Shown here piece by piece: positions 8,610-16,745 of a stretch of 64,000 nt of DNA; position 1 is the stretch's first letter, and each line of letters opens with the position of its first letter. The stretch covers positions 558,001 through 622,000 of the forward strand of contig JANQKR010000013.1 of the NCBI GenBank assembly GCA_028281025.1. The letters run 5' to 3'. The notes under the pieces were generated by a model, which saw nothing but the letters and a program-made list of their open reading frames with translations, was not told the DNA's origin and did not search any database. The stretch is from Croceivirga sp. (GTDB lineage: Bacteria > Bacteroidota > Bacteroidia > Flavobacteriales > Flavobacteriaceae). The position numbers and the translations under genes were made by a program.

Positions 8610-9884
8610 CTAAAAAAGATCGTCGCTGGTTATACTTTGTGTTCTTTTGCTATAATTAATGGATCGTTTCACGAAGAAATCCCCGTGTTTTGTTCCTATA
8701 ATTTCGTCATCAAACCATTCGGTCTGGGCCAATAGGCCTGGGTCTACCTCAAAAACCTTGGCTATTCCAATACTTTCCAGGGAATTGTTGAAACGGTTTT
8801 TAATGAATTCGTTTACGACGGCCTTGGGTAGGAAATCAATCTCCCCAGCCTCAAAAATCCAGTCCACAATTCGGCTTTCGGCAAGGAAGGCATCTTCGCA
8901 TAACTGCTGGATCATAGCATGGTAGGCTTCATCGAACCATTCCGGATGCTCTTTTTTAATGATGTTGATCACGTCAATTCCAAAATCCCCATGTATCTGC
9001 TCCTCTTTGGAAGTGGCCTCCACAACATTGGAGATGCCCTTTAGCATGTTCTTATGCTTGTTAAATGCCATAATGATCAAAAACTGGGAAAAGAGGGAAA
9101 CGTGTTCTATGAACAGGGAGAACAGCAAAATGGATTCGGCATACTCCTTATTGTCCTCGCTTTTTGCATTTTTCAATGCGGTTTCCAGGTACTGGACCCG
9201 TTTCATGATAACGGGCTTTTTCTTTAAGGTTTCAAACTCACGGTTCAACCCCAAAATTTCCAGAAGATGGGAATAGGCATCATGGTGCCTCACTTCGCTT
9301 TCGGCAAAGGTAGCCCCCACGGAACCAATTTCTGGTTTGGGCATACGGTGGTAGATATCGCCCCAAAATGTCTTGACGGCCACTTCAATTTGCGAGATGG
9401 CCAACATGGTGTTCTTTATGGCGCTTCGTTCCACGCTCGTCAGTCGGGACTTGAAATCCTGAATATCACTGGTGAAATTGAACTCGGTATGTATCCAATA
9501 CGAATGGCGGATGGCAGGGACGTATTCATACAACTCAGGGTATTCGTAAGGCTTTAGGTTGATGCGTTTTTCAAAAATGTTGGACTTCCTGCTTTGGGCC
9601 TGCTGGTTTCGATAAATGATATAGGCTTTGGCCACATCCTGAAATTCACTGAGCATCAATTTTTGCTCAACGATATCCTGTACTTCCTCTACGGTGGGAA
9701 CGTAATCCGTAACTTGGGCCTTACGTTCGATCAATGCAGCATATACCTGCTCTGCAATGGTCTGGGCATCGCCCATTTCGCCATGATTAACGGCGGTCAT
9801 GGCCTTCAAAACCGCGTTGGTGATTTTGAAAAGCTCAAAGGGTTTGGTACTAAAATCCCTTTTAGTAATGTGGGTAATTTCCAT
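8610..9884 (-). CDS. nrdB: ribonucleotide reductase radical subunit NrdB with N-terminal ATP-cone
   Basis: A 424-residue radical-generating subunit. Residues ~1-92 are an ATP-cone (KRDFSTKPFELFKI..., PTVEEVQDIVE, VAKAYIIYR), normally found on NrdA. The ferritin-like domain follows, with ligands Glu197 and His200 in FAESEVRHHDAY and a tyrosine, Tyr204, at the position of the E. coli radical Tyr122. In Leeuwenhoekiella blandensis, a flavobacterium, this arrangement was shown to switch the enzyme off by dATP-driven tetramerisation of NrdB, with evidence for a Mn(III)Mn(IV) centre. The same behaviour is inferred here. Confidence 0.95.
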   Translation of the reverse strand: MEITHITKRDFSTKPFELFKITNAVLKAMTAVNHGEMGDAQTIAEQVYAALIERKAQVTDYVPTVEEVQDIVEQKLMLSEFQDVAKAYIIYRNQQAQSRKSNIFEKRINLKPYEYPELYEYVPAIRHSYWIHTEFNFTSDIQDFKSRLTSVERSAIKNTMLAISQIEVAVKTFWGDIYHRMPKPEIGSVGATFAESEVRHHDAYSHLLEILGLNREFETLKKKPVIMKRVQYLETALKNAKSEDNKEYAESILLFSLFIEHVSLFSQFLIIMAFNKHKNMLKGISNVVEATSKEEQIHGDFGIDVINIIKKEHPEWFDEAYHAMIQQLCEDAFLAESRIVDWIFEAGEIDFLPKAVVNEFIKNRFNNSLESIGIAKVFEVDPGLLAQTEWFDDEIIGTKHGDFFVKRSINYSKRTQSITSDDLF

Positions 9885-10286
9885 AAAGTGTCTGAATAAA
9901 ATTGGAACCGTCGTAAAAACAGCGAAGTAAAATTCACATTTTCTTCACATTGATTTTACATTATCGAATTTTGATTCTCAACAATGTTATCAACAGCGGT
10001 GTTCTTCCTATCCCAGGAAGCTTTTTTATAATTGAATAATAAAATGTAAGTAATTGATAATAAATAAGTTAGTGTTGTTTAATTACTCACCCCGCTAGAA
10101 CGGACCATGAATTTCCATACTTCTTTTTAAGTGTAAAGCTATTAGGTCGGGGCTTGGATTCCGATGTCAATTTTAACCTTAAGAATTGAGGAATTAACGC
10201 CCCTATGATTCAATTTTCCACTTGGTAAGACGTAAAAATTGGCGGGTGGATGATGAAGGGTATTTTCCTTGGAAAATTTAAATTTT
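9885..10286. other. nrd upstream intergenic region
   Basis: About 400 bp without a gene between nrdB and the stop of the glycerate kinase gene. Both are read on the minus strand, so it must hold the nrdB promoter and the end of the kinase transcript. Apart from the phased repeats it has an AT-rich tract (10020-10080) and one DnaA-box-like nonamer TTATCAACA (9987-9995, one mismatch to TTATCCACA). No small ORF or strong hairpin was seen. Confidence 0.4.
9933..9962 (-). promoter_or_regulatory. three phased direct repeats upstream of nrdB
   Basis: The octamer TTCACATT occurs at 9933 and 9944 and as TTTACATT at 9955, an exact 11-bp period. Read towards nrdB the repeats are AATGTAAA, AATGTGAA, AATGTGAA, starting about 49 bp upstream of the start codon. 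One-helical-turn spacing suggests a cooperative regulator on one DNA face. No clear TAnnTTTG element is seen between the array and the gene. Confidence 0.45.
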
Positions 10287-11429
10287 TCAGTAGAGGGACA
10301 TGTCCTTCTTTAAAATTTTGCAAAAGTTGAAGGTAGCGATGACCAGATTTTCATAACTCGAACCCATGGCCTCCTCCAATGTCTGAAAATTCCGAAGTAT
10401 GGAGGTGGCATAGGTAATCCCCAAGGTCTCTTGTTCCGCAATGGAAAGATCGATAATGCCACAAATCGCGGCAACATCCGTTCGTTGTTTCGTCGCCGAT
10501 TCCAATACACCGGCAATGGTTTTTCCCGAAAGGGTTTGACTGTCCAATTTGCCTTCCCCGGTAATGATCCAATTGGCATCCCTAATAACGGCGTCAAAAT
10601 CCGCAATTTCCTTTATAAAGCCTATTCCCGAAATCAATGAGGCATTCAAAAAGGCCATGGCACCCCCACCCAGGCCGCCGGCAGCTCCCGACCCGGGAAT
10701 ATGTTGAACGTCCAACCCAAAATGGTTTTTTATGGCTGTGGAAAATGTCCGTAGGCCCCTATCCAAAAAAACGACTTCTTCCGCTGTTGCGCCTTTTTGC
10801 GGACCATAAACGTATGCCGCACCGTTGGGCCCGTAAAAAGGATTGTCCACATCACAGGCAACCCTCACTTTGGCCTGCGATAACCCCTTATGAAGGGTGT
10901 CGGATACAATATGTTTTACTTTTTCCAGGTTCCCGCCAATAGGATTGATCGTATTTCCGCTATGGTCCAGAAATCGATACCCCAGGGCATGGGCCATCCC
11001 CATACCGCCATCGTTGGTCGCGCTACCGCCAATGCCCAAAACGATTTCATGGGCACCCCTGTCCAAAGCATCCACAATAAGTTGACCGGTACCAAGGGAA
11101 GTGGTATCCATGCAATTGAGTTCCGAACGTTTTAACAATCGATGCCCCGATGCTTCCGACATCTCAATAAAGGCAATTTTGCGTCTTTTGGAGAAGAGGT
11201 AGGTGGCCTCAATATCCCGAAACAAGGGATCCTTGACCTGCACTTTGATTTCATGGGCATTGAGGTAATCCTTCACGACTTCCATGGTGCCATCACCGCC
11301 ATCTGCCAGCGGTTTCTTGATGATTACGGCCGTTGGGAATACTTTGCGGATTCCTTCCTCAGCCGCTTCACAGAACTCAAGTCCCGTCAAAGAGCCCTTA
11401 AACTTATCGGGTGCAAGTACAAACTTCAT
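10287..11429 (-). CDS. glycerate kinase
   Basis: A 380-residue glycerate kinase of the GarK/GlxK type, phosphorylating D-glycerate with ATP to 2-phosphoglycerate. The family start APDKFKGSLT, the PLADGGDGTMEV motif, the glycine-rich IVLGIGGSATNDGGMGMA loop, GSGAAGGLGGG and the near-terminal ITGEGKLDSQTLSGK are all intact. Length is normal for the family. It is a single-gene unit; no glyoxylate genes sit beside it. Confidence 0.93.
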   Translation of the reverse strand: MKFVLAPDKFKGSLTGLEFCEAAEEGIRKVFPTAVIIKKPLADGGDGTMEVVKDYLNAHEIKVQVKDPLFRDIEATYLFSKRRKIAFIEMSEASGHRLLKRSELNCMDTTSLGTGQLIVDALDRGAHEIVLGIGGSATNDGGMGMAHALGYRFLDHSGNTINPIGGNLEKVKHIVSDTLHKGLSQAKVRVACDVDNPFYGPNGAAYVYGPQKGATAEEVVFLDRGLRTFSTAIKNHFGLDVQHIPGSGAAGGLGGGAMAFLNASLISGIGFIKEIADFDAVIRDANWIITGEGKLDSQTLSGKTIAGVLESATKQRTDVAAICGIIDLSIAEQETLGITYATSILRNFQTLEEAMGSSYENLVIATFNFCKILKKDMSLY

Positions 11430-11483
11430 TGGCTAAATTAGTCATCAAGTAAGGTAGCCAAAAAAACACAAATCGAACAAAAA

Positions 11484-11511
11484 AAATCCCGGCCGCAAAA
11501 GGCCGGGATTT
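11484..11511 (-). terminator. intrinsic terminator of the SDR gene
   Basis: A perfect 11-bp stem, AAATCCCGGCC and GGCCGGGATTT, encloses a GCAAAA loop. On the minus strand it is followed by an uninterrupted T run and lies 10 bp past the SDR stop codon, a textbook rho-independent terminator. Confidence 0.9.
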
Positions 11512-11520
11512 CATATGGGC

Positions 11521-12300
11521 TTAATTTACTTCCTGCATTTGCCTTATTTGTTTTAGGAGCACTTTTTTGGGGGTAAAGGGAATCATTTTCATCATTACTT
11601 TTTGTGAAGTGGTAAGCCCGGAAACCACATCAAGTTTACCTTGTATCATTCCGTTGTACCCATCTTCCGCAACACTTCTTGCGCTTACCGTTTTTTCAAA
11701 TAGATTGGTCTTGTCCATGCCGGAGGTTTTGGCAAATTCGGTTTCGGTGGCTCCGGGCATGAGGTTTGTGACGGTAATTTTAGTGTCATGCAGCTCTTCC
11801 GCAATGGCGTTACTGAAGAAGGTAACATAGGCCTTCGTAGCAAAATAAACCGCCTGTAACGGGCCGGGCATAAAACTGGCCGTGGAAGAGGTGTTCAATA
11901 TTTTACCGTCATTTCTTTTGACCATGTCCGGCAAAAAGAACCGGGTCAATGCCGTTAAGGCCGTAATGTTCAGATTGATCATACTTAAGTCCTGTTCCCA
12001 TGGACGTTCATGGAATTTGCCATGGCCCCCGAATCCAGCATTGTTGATGAGGTAATCAATTTGAATCCCAGCAGCCTTGACTTCGTCATAGATCAGCTTG
12101 GCGGCATGGGGATCGGTCAAATCCCTGGCCATGATTTTCACCTGAACCGAATGCTTTTCCTCCAGTTCCGACTTTAAGGCCTCAAGTTTATCCTTGCTTC
12201 TGGCAATCAAGACCAAATCCCCGCCCTTTTCTGCGTGGATTTTTGCGAGTTCCTTACCAATTCCACTCGACGCTCCTGTGATTAATGCTACTTTTTTCAT
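11521..12300 (-). CDS. SDR-family oxidoreductase under TetR control
   Basis: A 259-residue classical short-chain dehydrogenase/reductase. It shows the dinucleotide motif TGASSGIG (residues ~8-15), NNAG, a catalytic serine in LNTSSTASF, and the YFATK tyrosine/lysine pair, followed by LMPGATETEF. The sequence resembles DltE/YqjQ-type acyl or keto reductases; the substrate is not evident. It is downstream of the TetR gene on the same strand, and the same operator motif sits 6 bp before its start codon, so it is most likely the direct target of that repressor. Confidence 0.88.
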   Translation of the reverse strand: MKKVALITGASSGIGKELAKIHAEKGGDLVLIARSKDKLEALKSELEEKHSVQVKIMARDLTDPHAAKLIYDEVKAAGIQIDYLINNAGFGGHGKFHERPWEQDLSMINLNITALTALTRFFLPDMVKRNDGKILNTSSTASFMPGPLQAVYFATKAYVTFFSNAIAEELHDTKITVTNLMPGATETEFAKTSGMDKTNLFEKTVSARSVAEDGYNGMIQGKLDVVSGLTTSQKVMMKMIPFTPKKVLLKQIRQMQEVN

Positions 12301-12305
12301 AATGT

Positions 12306-12319
12306 GTGAGTACTTACTT
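12306..12319 (-). promoter_or_regulatory. predicted TetR operator before the SDR gene
   Basis: GTGAGTACTTACTT begins 6 bp upstream of the SDR start codon. It matches the site before the TetR gene at 12 of 14 positions, and both approximate the palindrome AAGTGAGTACTCACTT. Position over the start region implies repression by blocking the promoter or early transcript. Confidence 0.65.
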
Positions 12320-12340
12320 ATAATTGTTTTAAAAATTTTT

Positions 12341-12862
12341 TTAGAGGTTATATTTTTTAAGCAAAAAGCCTTTTAAAGGTGCTTGGCTGTCCAATCCTTC
12401 CTTGATGATGCCCCCGGCAATCCCTTCGAGTAAATGGTTCAGTAGTTCTGCTTCTTTTTTTGGTTCGTCATAACCCAGTTGTTCAAAGGCCCATTGGAGT
12501 TTGTCAATAAAGGGCTGCATTTTTTCACGGCCGGAAATCTCCAACTCCCATTTTAATTTAAACTGTAGTTTCCAAAAATGGTATTCACTTTTTTTGACCT
12601 CAAAAGGCAGGGTAATGGTTTTCCAAAGTACCTGCTTGGGGTCTTGTTCCGCAATAATATGCGCATATAAGGCGGCTGCCTTTTCAAAGGCCTGAACCAA
12701 AATGGCATCCAAAAGCCCCTGTTTGTTCTTGTAATGCCTAAATATCAACCCCTCGGAAACACCGGCGTGTTTTGCTATTTTGTTTGTAGGTACCGCGTTA
12801 TAGCCCTCCGTTGCAAACAACTCAAGTGCCGAACTAAGAATTTTTTCCTGCTTCTCCGTCAT
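12341..12862 (-). CDS. TetR-family transcriptional repressor
   Basis: A 173-residue TetR/AcrR regulator. The N-terminal helix-turn-helix is clear: ILSSALELFATEGYNAVPTNKIAKHAGVSEGLIFRHYKNKQGLLDA contains the typical TNKIAKHAGVSEGLIFRHY recognition part. The C-terminal ligand domain is diverged, as usual. A palindromic site 5 bp before its own start and a near-identical site before the downstream SDR gene indicate autorepression plus control of that gene. The inducer is unknown but is probably a small hydrophobic compound or the SDR substrate. Confidence 0.9.
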   Translation of the reverse strand: MTEKQEKILSSALELFATEGYNAVPTNKIAKHAGVSEGLIFRHYKNKQGLLDAILVQAFEKAAALYAHIIAEQDPKQVLWKTITLPFEVKKSEYHFWKLQFKLKWELEISGREKMQPFIDKLQWAFEQLGYDEPKKEAELLNHLLEGIAGGIIKEGLDSQAPLKGFLLKKYNL

Positions 12863-12866
12863 AAAA

Positions 12867-12880
12867 GTGAGTAATCACTT
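12867..12880 (-). promoter_or_regulatory. predicted TetR autoregulatory operator
   Basis: GTGAGTAATCACTT, with AAGTGA/TCACTT arms extending to 12865, sits 5 bp ahead of the TetR start codon. Only two positions differ from the SDR-gene site. The repeat of one palindrome at two linked promoters is the main evidence. Confidence 0.65.
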
Positions 12881-12930
12881 GCAAAAATAGGTTTTTTGCC
12901 CAATTCCCAACGTATTTTAAGGAAAGATTA

Positions 12931-14310
12931 TCACAAAAGATGTTTTATGCGCTTTGTGATGCGATCGGAAAGTTTGTAGGGAGGATAACGCATGGGCAAA
13001 TCCAATAAAAAAGGTTTTTTGACGATGGCCTTTTTATGGGAAAAAAGGTAGAAGGAATGCTCCCCATGATATCCACCAAAACCCGAATTACCCACACCGC
13101 CAAAAGGCATTCTTTTATTGGCAATATGAATGACACAATCATTAATGCCCCCACCGCCAAAGGCATAGTTGCCCAGCAGATGGTCCTGGAACTTCTTCCG
13201 TTTGGAAAACACATAAAGTGCCAGGGGTTTCCCGTATCTTTTAATGAAGCCCTCCAAATCCTGTAGGGTGGTATAGGTATAAATGGGGAGTACGGGGCCA
13301 AAGATTTCATCCTGCATGAGTTCGGAGTCCAGGGCAGGGCTATCCACCAATGTTGGGGCAATATAGCGGTCCTTATCATTGTATTCCCCTCCCCAGATTA
13401 CATTTTCATCCGTGAGCATTTTCTTTAATCGGTCATATTGCTTCTTGGTGGCAATTCTGGCCAAATGGGGTGAGGATTGCACATCCTCGCCATAAAACCG
13501 TTGCACCGATTTTTTAATGGCGGTGATCAGTTCCTCCTTTACCGAATGGTGTACCAATAGGTAATCCGGTGCCAAACAGGTCTGGCCTGCATTGAGTAAT
13601 TTCCCCCATGTAATACGCCTTGCAGCAACGGCTATGGACGCACTATCATCCACAATACAGGGATTTTTGCCACCCAGTTCCAAAGTCACGGGCGTGAGCT
13701 GTTCCGCGGCGCTCTTGTACACTATCTTTCCAACACGGGTACTTCCCGTAAAGAAGATGTAATCCCATTTAAGGGACAATAATTCCTGTGAGGCTTCCGC
13801 ATCGCCTTCCACTACGGTGACGTGTCCCGGTTCAAAAGTTTCTGCAATGATTTCCAAAAGGATCTTGGACGTGGCCGGACTTAATTCGGACGGTTTCAAA
13901 ACCACGGTATTCCCTGCGGCAACCGCACCCACCAGTGGAGAAATGGCCAACATAAAAGGATAGTTCCAAGGGGAAATGACCAGAAGGGTTCCAAAGGGCT
14001 CATATTGGATCCAATCTTTGGATGGAAAACTACTCAAACTGCCCGATACCCTTTTGGGCCTGGCCCAAAACGATACATTGTTCAATATGTATTGCAGTTC
14101 CGAGAGTACGAACTGGGTTTCTGAAACCAAACCCTCAAATTTTGGTTTCTTAAAGTCGGCATAAAGTGCATCACATATGGCATCTTCCTTTTGTGCGATC
14201 ACTCGCTTTAGTTTTTTTAAGGCTTTTTTCCGATAGCTGATATCCTTGCTTTTTCCACTGGAAAAAAAAGACCGTTGCTGTGCGTACAATTCAGAAATTG
14301 GGGAAGGCAT
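12931..14310 (-). CDS. aldehyde dehydrogenase (class 3 / coniferyl-aldehyde type)
   Basis: A 459-residue NAD(P)-dependent aldehyde dehydrogenase oxidising aldehydes to acids. It shows the cofactor-site ISPWNYPF and KPSELSPAT motifs, FFTGSTRVGK, the catalytic glutamate in TLELGGKNPCIV, the nucleophilic cysteine in NAGQTCLAPDYLL, and the late EIFGPVLPIY. The short length and hydrophobic C-terminus fit the fatty/aromatic class 3 group. It is divergent from the Crp/Fnr gene, with 62 bp between the start codons, so the two may share control. Confidence 0.92.
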   Translation of the reverse strand: MPSPISELYAQQRSFFSSGKSKDISYRKKALKKLKRVIAQKEDAICDALYADFKKPKFEGLVSETQFVLSELQYILNNVSFWARPKRVSGSLSSFPSKDWIQYEPFGTLLVISPWNYPFMLAISPLVGAVAAGNTVVLKPSELSPATSKILLEIIAETFEPGHVTVVEGDAEASQELLSLKWDYIFFTGSTRVGKIVYKSAAEQLTPVTLELGGKNPCIVDDSASIAVAARRITWGKLLNAGQTCLAPDYLLVHHSVKEELITAIKKSVQRFYGEDVQSSPHLARIATKKQYDRLKKMLTDENVIWGGEYNDKDRYIAPTLVDSPALDSELMQDEIFGPVLPIYTYTTLQDLEGFIKRYGKPLALYVFSKRKKFQDHLLGNYAFGGGGINDCVIHIANKRMPFGGVGNSGFGGYHGEHSFYLFSHKKAIVKKPFLLDLPMRYPPYKLSDRITKRIKHLL

Positions 14311-14356
14311 AAAAGGTGGATTAAAAAGAAGTATAGGTATAAATATAAAGGGAATT

Positions 14357-14372
14357 CCCCTATTTTTAGGGG
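14357..14372 (+). promoter_or_regulatory. palindrome abutting the Crp/Fnr start codon
   Basis: CCCCTA and TAGGGG form a perfect inverted repeat around TTTT, ending at the base before the ATG. It also overlaps a GGGAATTCCC palindrome just upstream (14351-14360). It could be an operator for this divergent intergenic region or an RNA hairpin limiting translation of the regulator. Confidence 0.4.
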
Positions 14373-15005
14373 ATGGAATTGGATTTAAAATCGAGTTTTG
14401 AAAATATCTTTGAGCCCCAGTTGTTAAAGGAAATTGAGGCGCTTGGCATCTATAGGGAATTCCAGGAAGGGGAAAAGATCATGGAAATTGGGGAATACAT
14501 CAAGGGAATGCCGCTTTTGATTTCCGGTGTCATTAAGATTTTGCGGGAAGATGAGGATGGGGATGAACTCTTGCTCTATTATTTGGAGCGGGGGGACACC
14601 TGTAGTATGACCATGGCCTGTTGTTTGGGGGATACCCAAAGTGAAATACGGGCCATAGCGGAAACCGATGTTTCCCTGATCATAGTCCCGGTCCGGAAAA
14701 TGGAGGAATGGATTTCACAATACCGTTCCTGGCGTAATTTTGTCTTTGAAAGCTACCACAACCGACTGAATGAAATGTTATCCACCATAGATAGCATTGC
14801 CTTTATGAATATGGACCAAAGACTTATCGAATATTTAAAGGAAAAAGCCCGTATCAATCAATCCAAAACCATTCAGAATACCCATCAGGAAATTGCATAC
14901 GACCTGCACAGTGCCCGTGTGGTCATTTCACGGCTATTAAAGAAATTGGAACACCTGGGTAAAATTCGATTGCATCGAAATTCGATTGAAATCCTGGATT
15001 TGTAA
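14373..15005 (+). CDS. Crp/Fnr-family transcriptional regulator, candidate controller of the sulfur island
   Basis: A 210-residue regulator with an N-terminal cyclic-nucleotide-binding-like barrel (~20-120), a dimer helix and a winged helix. The recognition helix region is QEIAYDLHSARVVISRLLKKLE: relative to E. coli CRP the arginines at 180 and 185 are kept and Glu181 is replaced by Val. The barrel carries a cysteine cluster, CSMTMACCLGD, where cAMP-binding residues would be expected, suggesting thiol, sulfane-sulfur or metal sensing rather than cAMP. It lies 4.4 kb before a set of promoters with Crp/Fnr-like palindromes; control of them is inference. Confidence 0.85.
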   Translation: MELDLKSSFENIFEPQLLKEIEALGIYREFQEGEKIMEIGEYIKGMPLLISGVIKILREDEDGDELLLYYLERGDTCSMTMACCLGDTQSEIRAIAETDVSLIIVPVRKMEEWISQYRSWRNFVFESYHNRLNEMLSTIDSIAFMNMDQRLIEYLKEKARINQSKTIQNTHQEIAYDLHSARVVISRLLKKLEHLGKIRLHRNSIEILDL

Positions 15006-15380
15006 GCGTGGACGGTTAAAACTTTGGTTCCTGATACGCCGAAAAAAGATCAAAGGGGGACAACCAAATATCGGCTTTTGTTTTTTCCTATCCGTCGTCA
15101 AATAAAATGTCAGGCTTCCTGTCTTTGGAAATACATTTCAATTCAGCAATATAGATTACGTCCGCCTCAGACCCGCGGATTTGATGAAGGTCCTTTAACC
15201 TGGTTTTTTCCTGTCAGTTGAAAAGGATTCCATAGATGCTCAAAACTTTTTCATTGGTATATCCATAGCAACCAGGAACAAACTTGAACGAAGATGAACG
15301 GTCAATACGCCTAAAAACGTAGCTGATCACCGTACATTGGGATGTCATAAATCGATTCAATCAAAAAAAAGGGGTTTGAT
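15006..15380. other. intergenic region with no recognised gene
   Basis: About 375 bp between the Crp/Fnr gene and the next lipoprotein. A 65-codon open frame at 15024-15221 looks like no protein. No strong hairpin, tRNA or Crp-type palindrome was found. Confidence 0.4.
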
Positions 15381-16745
15381 ATGAAAAACAGTCTTTGCAA
15401 CCTGCTTATCCTTCTTGTGGGCATTCCAATGGTATCCTGTGTACAGGAAGACAAAAAGACCAGTACGGTCCAGGATTTTGCTTTTACGGAAAACAACTGG
15501 AACATTGAAAATACGGACGGTTCAACGGATACCATAAAAATCATGGAACATCAGGGAAGGCAGGCCCTATTGTTGGAACCCAATCAAAAGGCCTATTTAA
15601 AAGGCCATACCTTCAGAAACTTCCAACTGGAATTCCATTGCAACGGCCAAGTTCCGGGACTGGGTTTTAGGATTCAGGACAAAAAAAACTATGAGTACCT
15701 CTACCTAAGGATGATGATGAGTGGAAAAAAGGATGCGTTGCAATATATTCCCATTTACAATGGAAGCTTGCCTTGGCAACTCTATAATTATCCCAAATAT
15801 GAGGGGAATGCCGTATTTCCAAGAAAGGAAGTGGCCACTTTGCCGCTTTCCCTGGAGGAAGAGCTGATTCAGGGAAAGGCGGGGAAAACGCTTTTAAAGG
15901 CTTTGGAGGAGAAAGGGATTTTGTTTTCCGAGGAATCGTTCATTGATCTTCCCAACGAAACCATGTCCTATATTTATGATCCGCAGCGTAATGAAGCGCT
16001 ACTTTTCGAAAAACGAAAAGATGCCATTGTGTTCATGGATATCCGTACCTGGATTCCTACCAAAGTGGTGGTCATTGAGGATAAAATGTCGGTTTATGTT
16101 GGGGATATGGACACCCCAACTTTTGTTGTCGATAATTTAAAGCGTGATTCCAAAGAAGGGGGAATAAGTTTGTTCAGCACTTTTGGCCAGGTATACTTTA
16201 GTGATGTCTCCATTCGGGAAATTGAGGCGTCCGATGTATCGAAACAACAGCACACCCAAAAGGGAATTCCTTCCAACTATTTGACCAAGTGGCAAATGTC
16301 TGGAATGTTTGTCAAGGACACGCTGAATGTCATGGCACAAGTGGATTCCCTTCTTAAGTCCAGGGACAGCTTCAAAACCGTAAAGGCAGATACGGATGGG
16401 CTTCTCAACATTAGTCGCTTTTACGATGATATGGACAAAACGGTTGTGCTCACGTGTAGCCTTCGATCGGATTCCGATCAGGAGGTTACCCTGAATTTTG
16501 ATTACGCGGATCACTTGGTGATCGTATTGAACTCCAAGGTCCTGTTCGATGGGGGAATGAATTTTCGGCCACCTCCAGAAAAGGGTACGGAAGGAAGGGT
16601 GTTCGTGGATGATGAACAAACCGTATTGAATTTACGCAAAGGGCCCAATGAATTGACCTTTGTGCTGTCTGCGGATAACCGCCAGAAATACAATTGGGGC
16701 TGTATTGCCAAACTGGTGCATTTGGACGGGATTTCATTGGAATGA
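15381..16745 (+). CDS. large lipoprotein with concanavalin-like domain
   Basis: A 454-residue predicted lipoprotein: signal peptide with lipobox VSC near residue 20, then a mature part. Residues ~40-270 contain strands such as FRNFQLEFHC, GLGFRIQD and GGISLFSTFGQVYFSDVSI, the pattern of a LamG/DUF1080-like sandwich. The C-terminal third (FDYADHLVIVLNSKVLFDGG, LNLRKGPNELTFVLSAD) looks like a jelly-roll carbohydrate-binding or sensor domain. No catalytic motif is recognisable. Its stop overlaps the start of the serine hydrolase gene (ATGA), so the two are translationally coupled. Confidence 0.65.
   Translation: MKNSLCNLLILLVGIPMVSCVQEDKKTSTVQDFAFTENNWNIENTDGSTDTIKIMEHQGRQALLLEPNQKAYLKGHTFRNFQLEFHCNGQVPGLGFRIQDKKNYEYLYLRMMMSGKKDALQYIPIYNGSLPWQLYNYPKYEGNAVFPRKEVATLPLSLEEELIQGKAGKTLLKALEEKGILFSEESFIDLPNETMSYIYDPQRNEALLFEKRKDAIVFMDIRTWIPTKVVVIEDKMSVYVGDMDTPTFVVDNLKRDSKEGGISLFSTFGQVYFSDVSIREIEASDVSKQQHTQKGIPSNYLTKWQMSGMFVKDTLNVMAQVDSLLKSRDSFKTVKADTDGLLNISRFYDDMDKTVVLTCSLRSDSDQEVTLNFDYADHLVIVLNSKVLFDGGMNFRPPPEKGTEGRVFVDDEQTVLNLRKGPNELTFVLSADNRQKYNWGCIAKLVHLDGISLE

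Noticed and set aside
9987-9995. DnaA box or origin near nrdB
   Set aside because: One nonamer with a mismatch is expected by chance; there is no cluster, dnaA gene or unwinding element.
15024-15221. 65-codon ORF after the Crp/Fnr gene
   Set aside because: Biased, proline/arginine-rich random-looking translation, no start context.
16137-16619. 160-codon antisense ORF in the lipoprotein gene
   Set aside because: Shadow frame; the plus-strand lipoprotein has a signal peptide and coherent strands.
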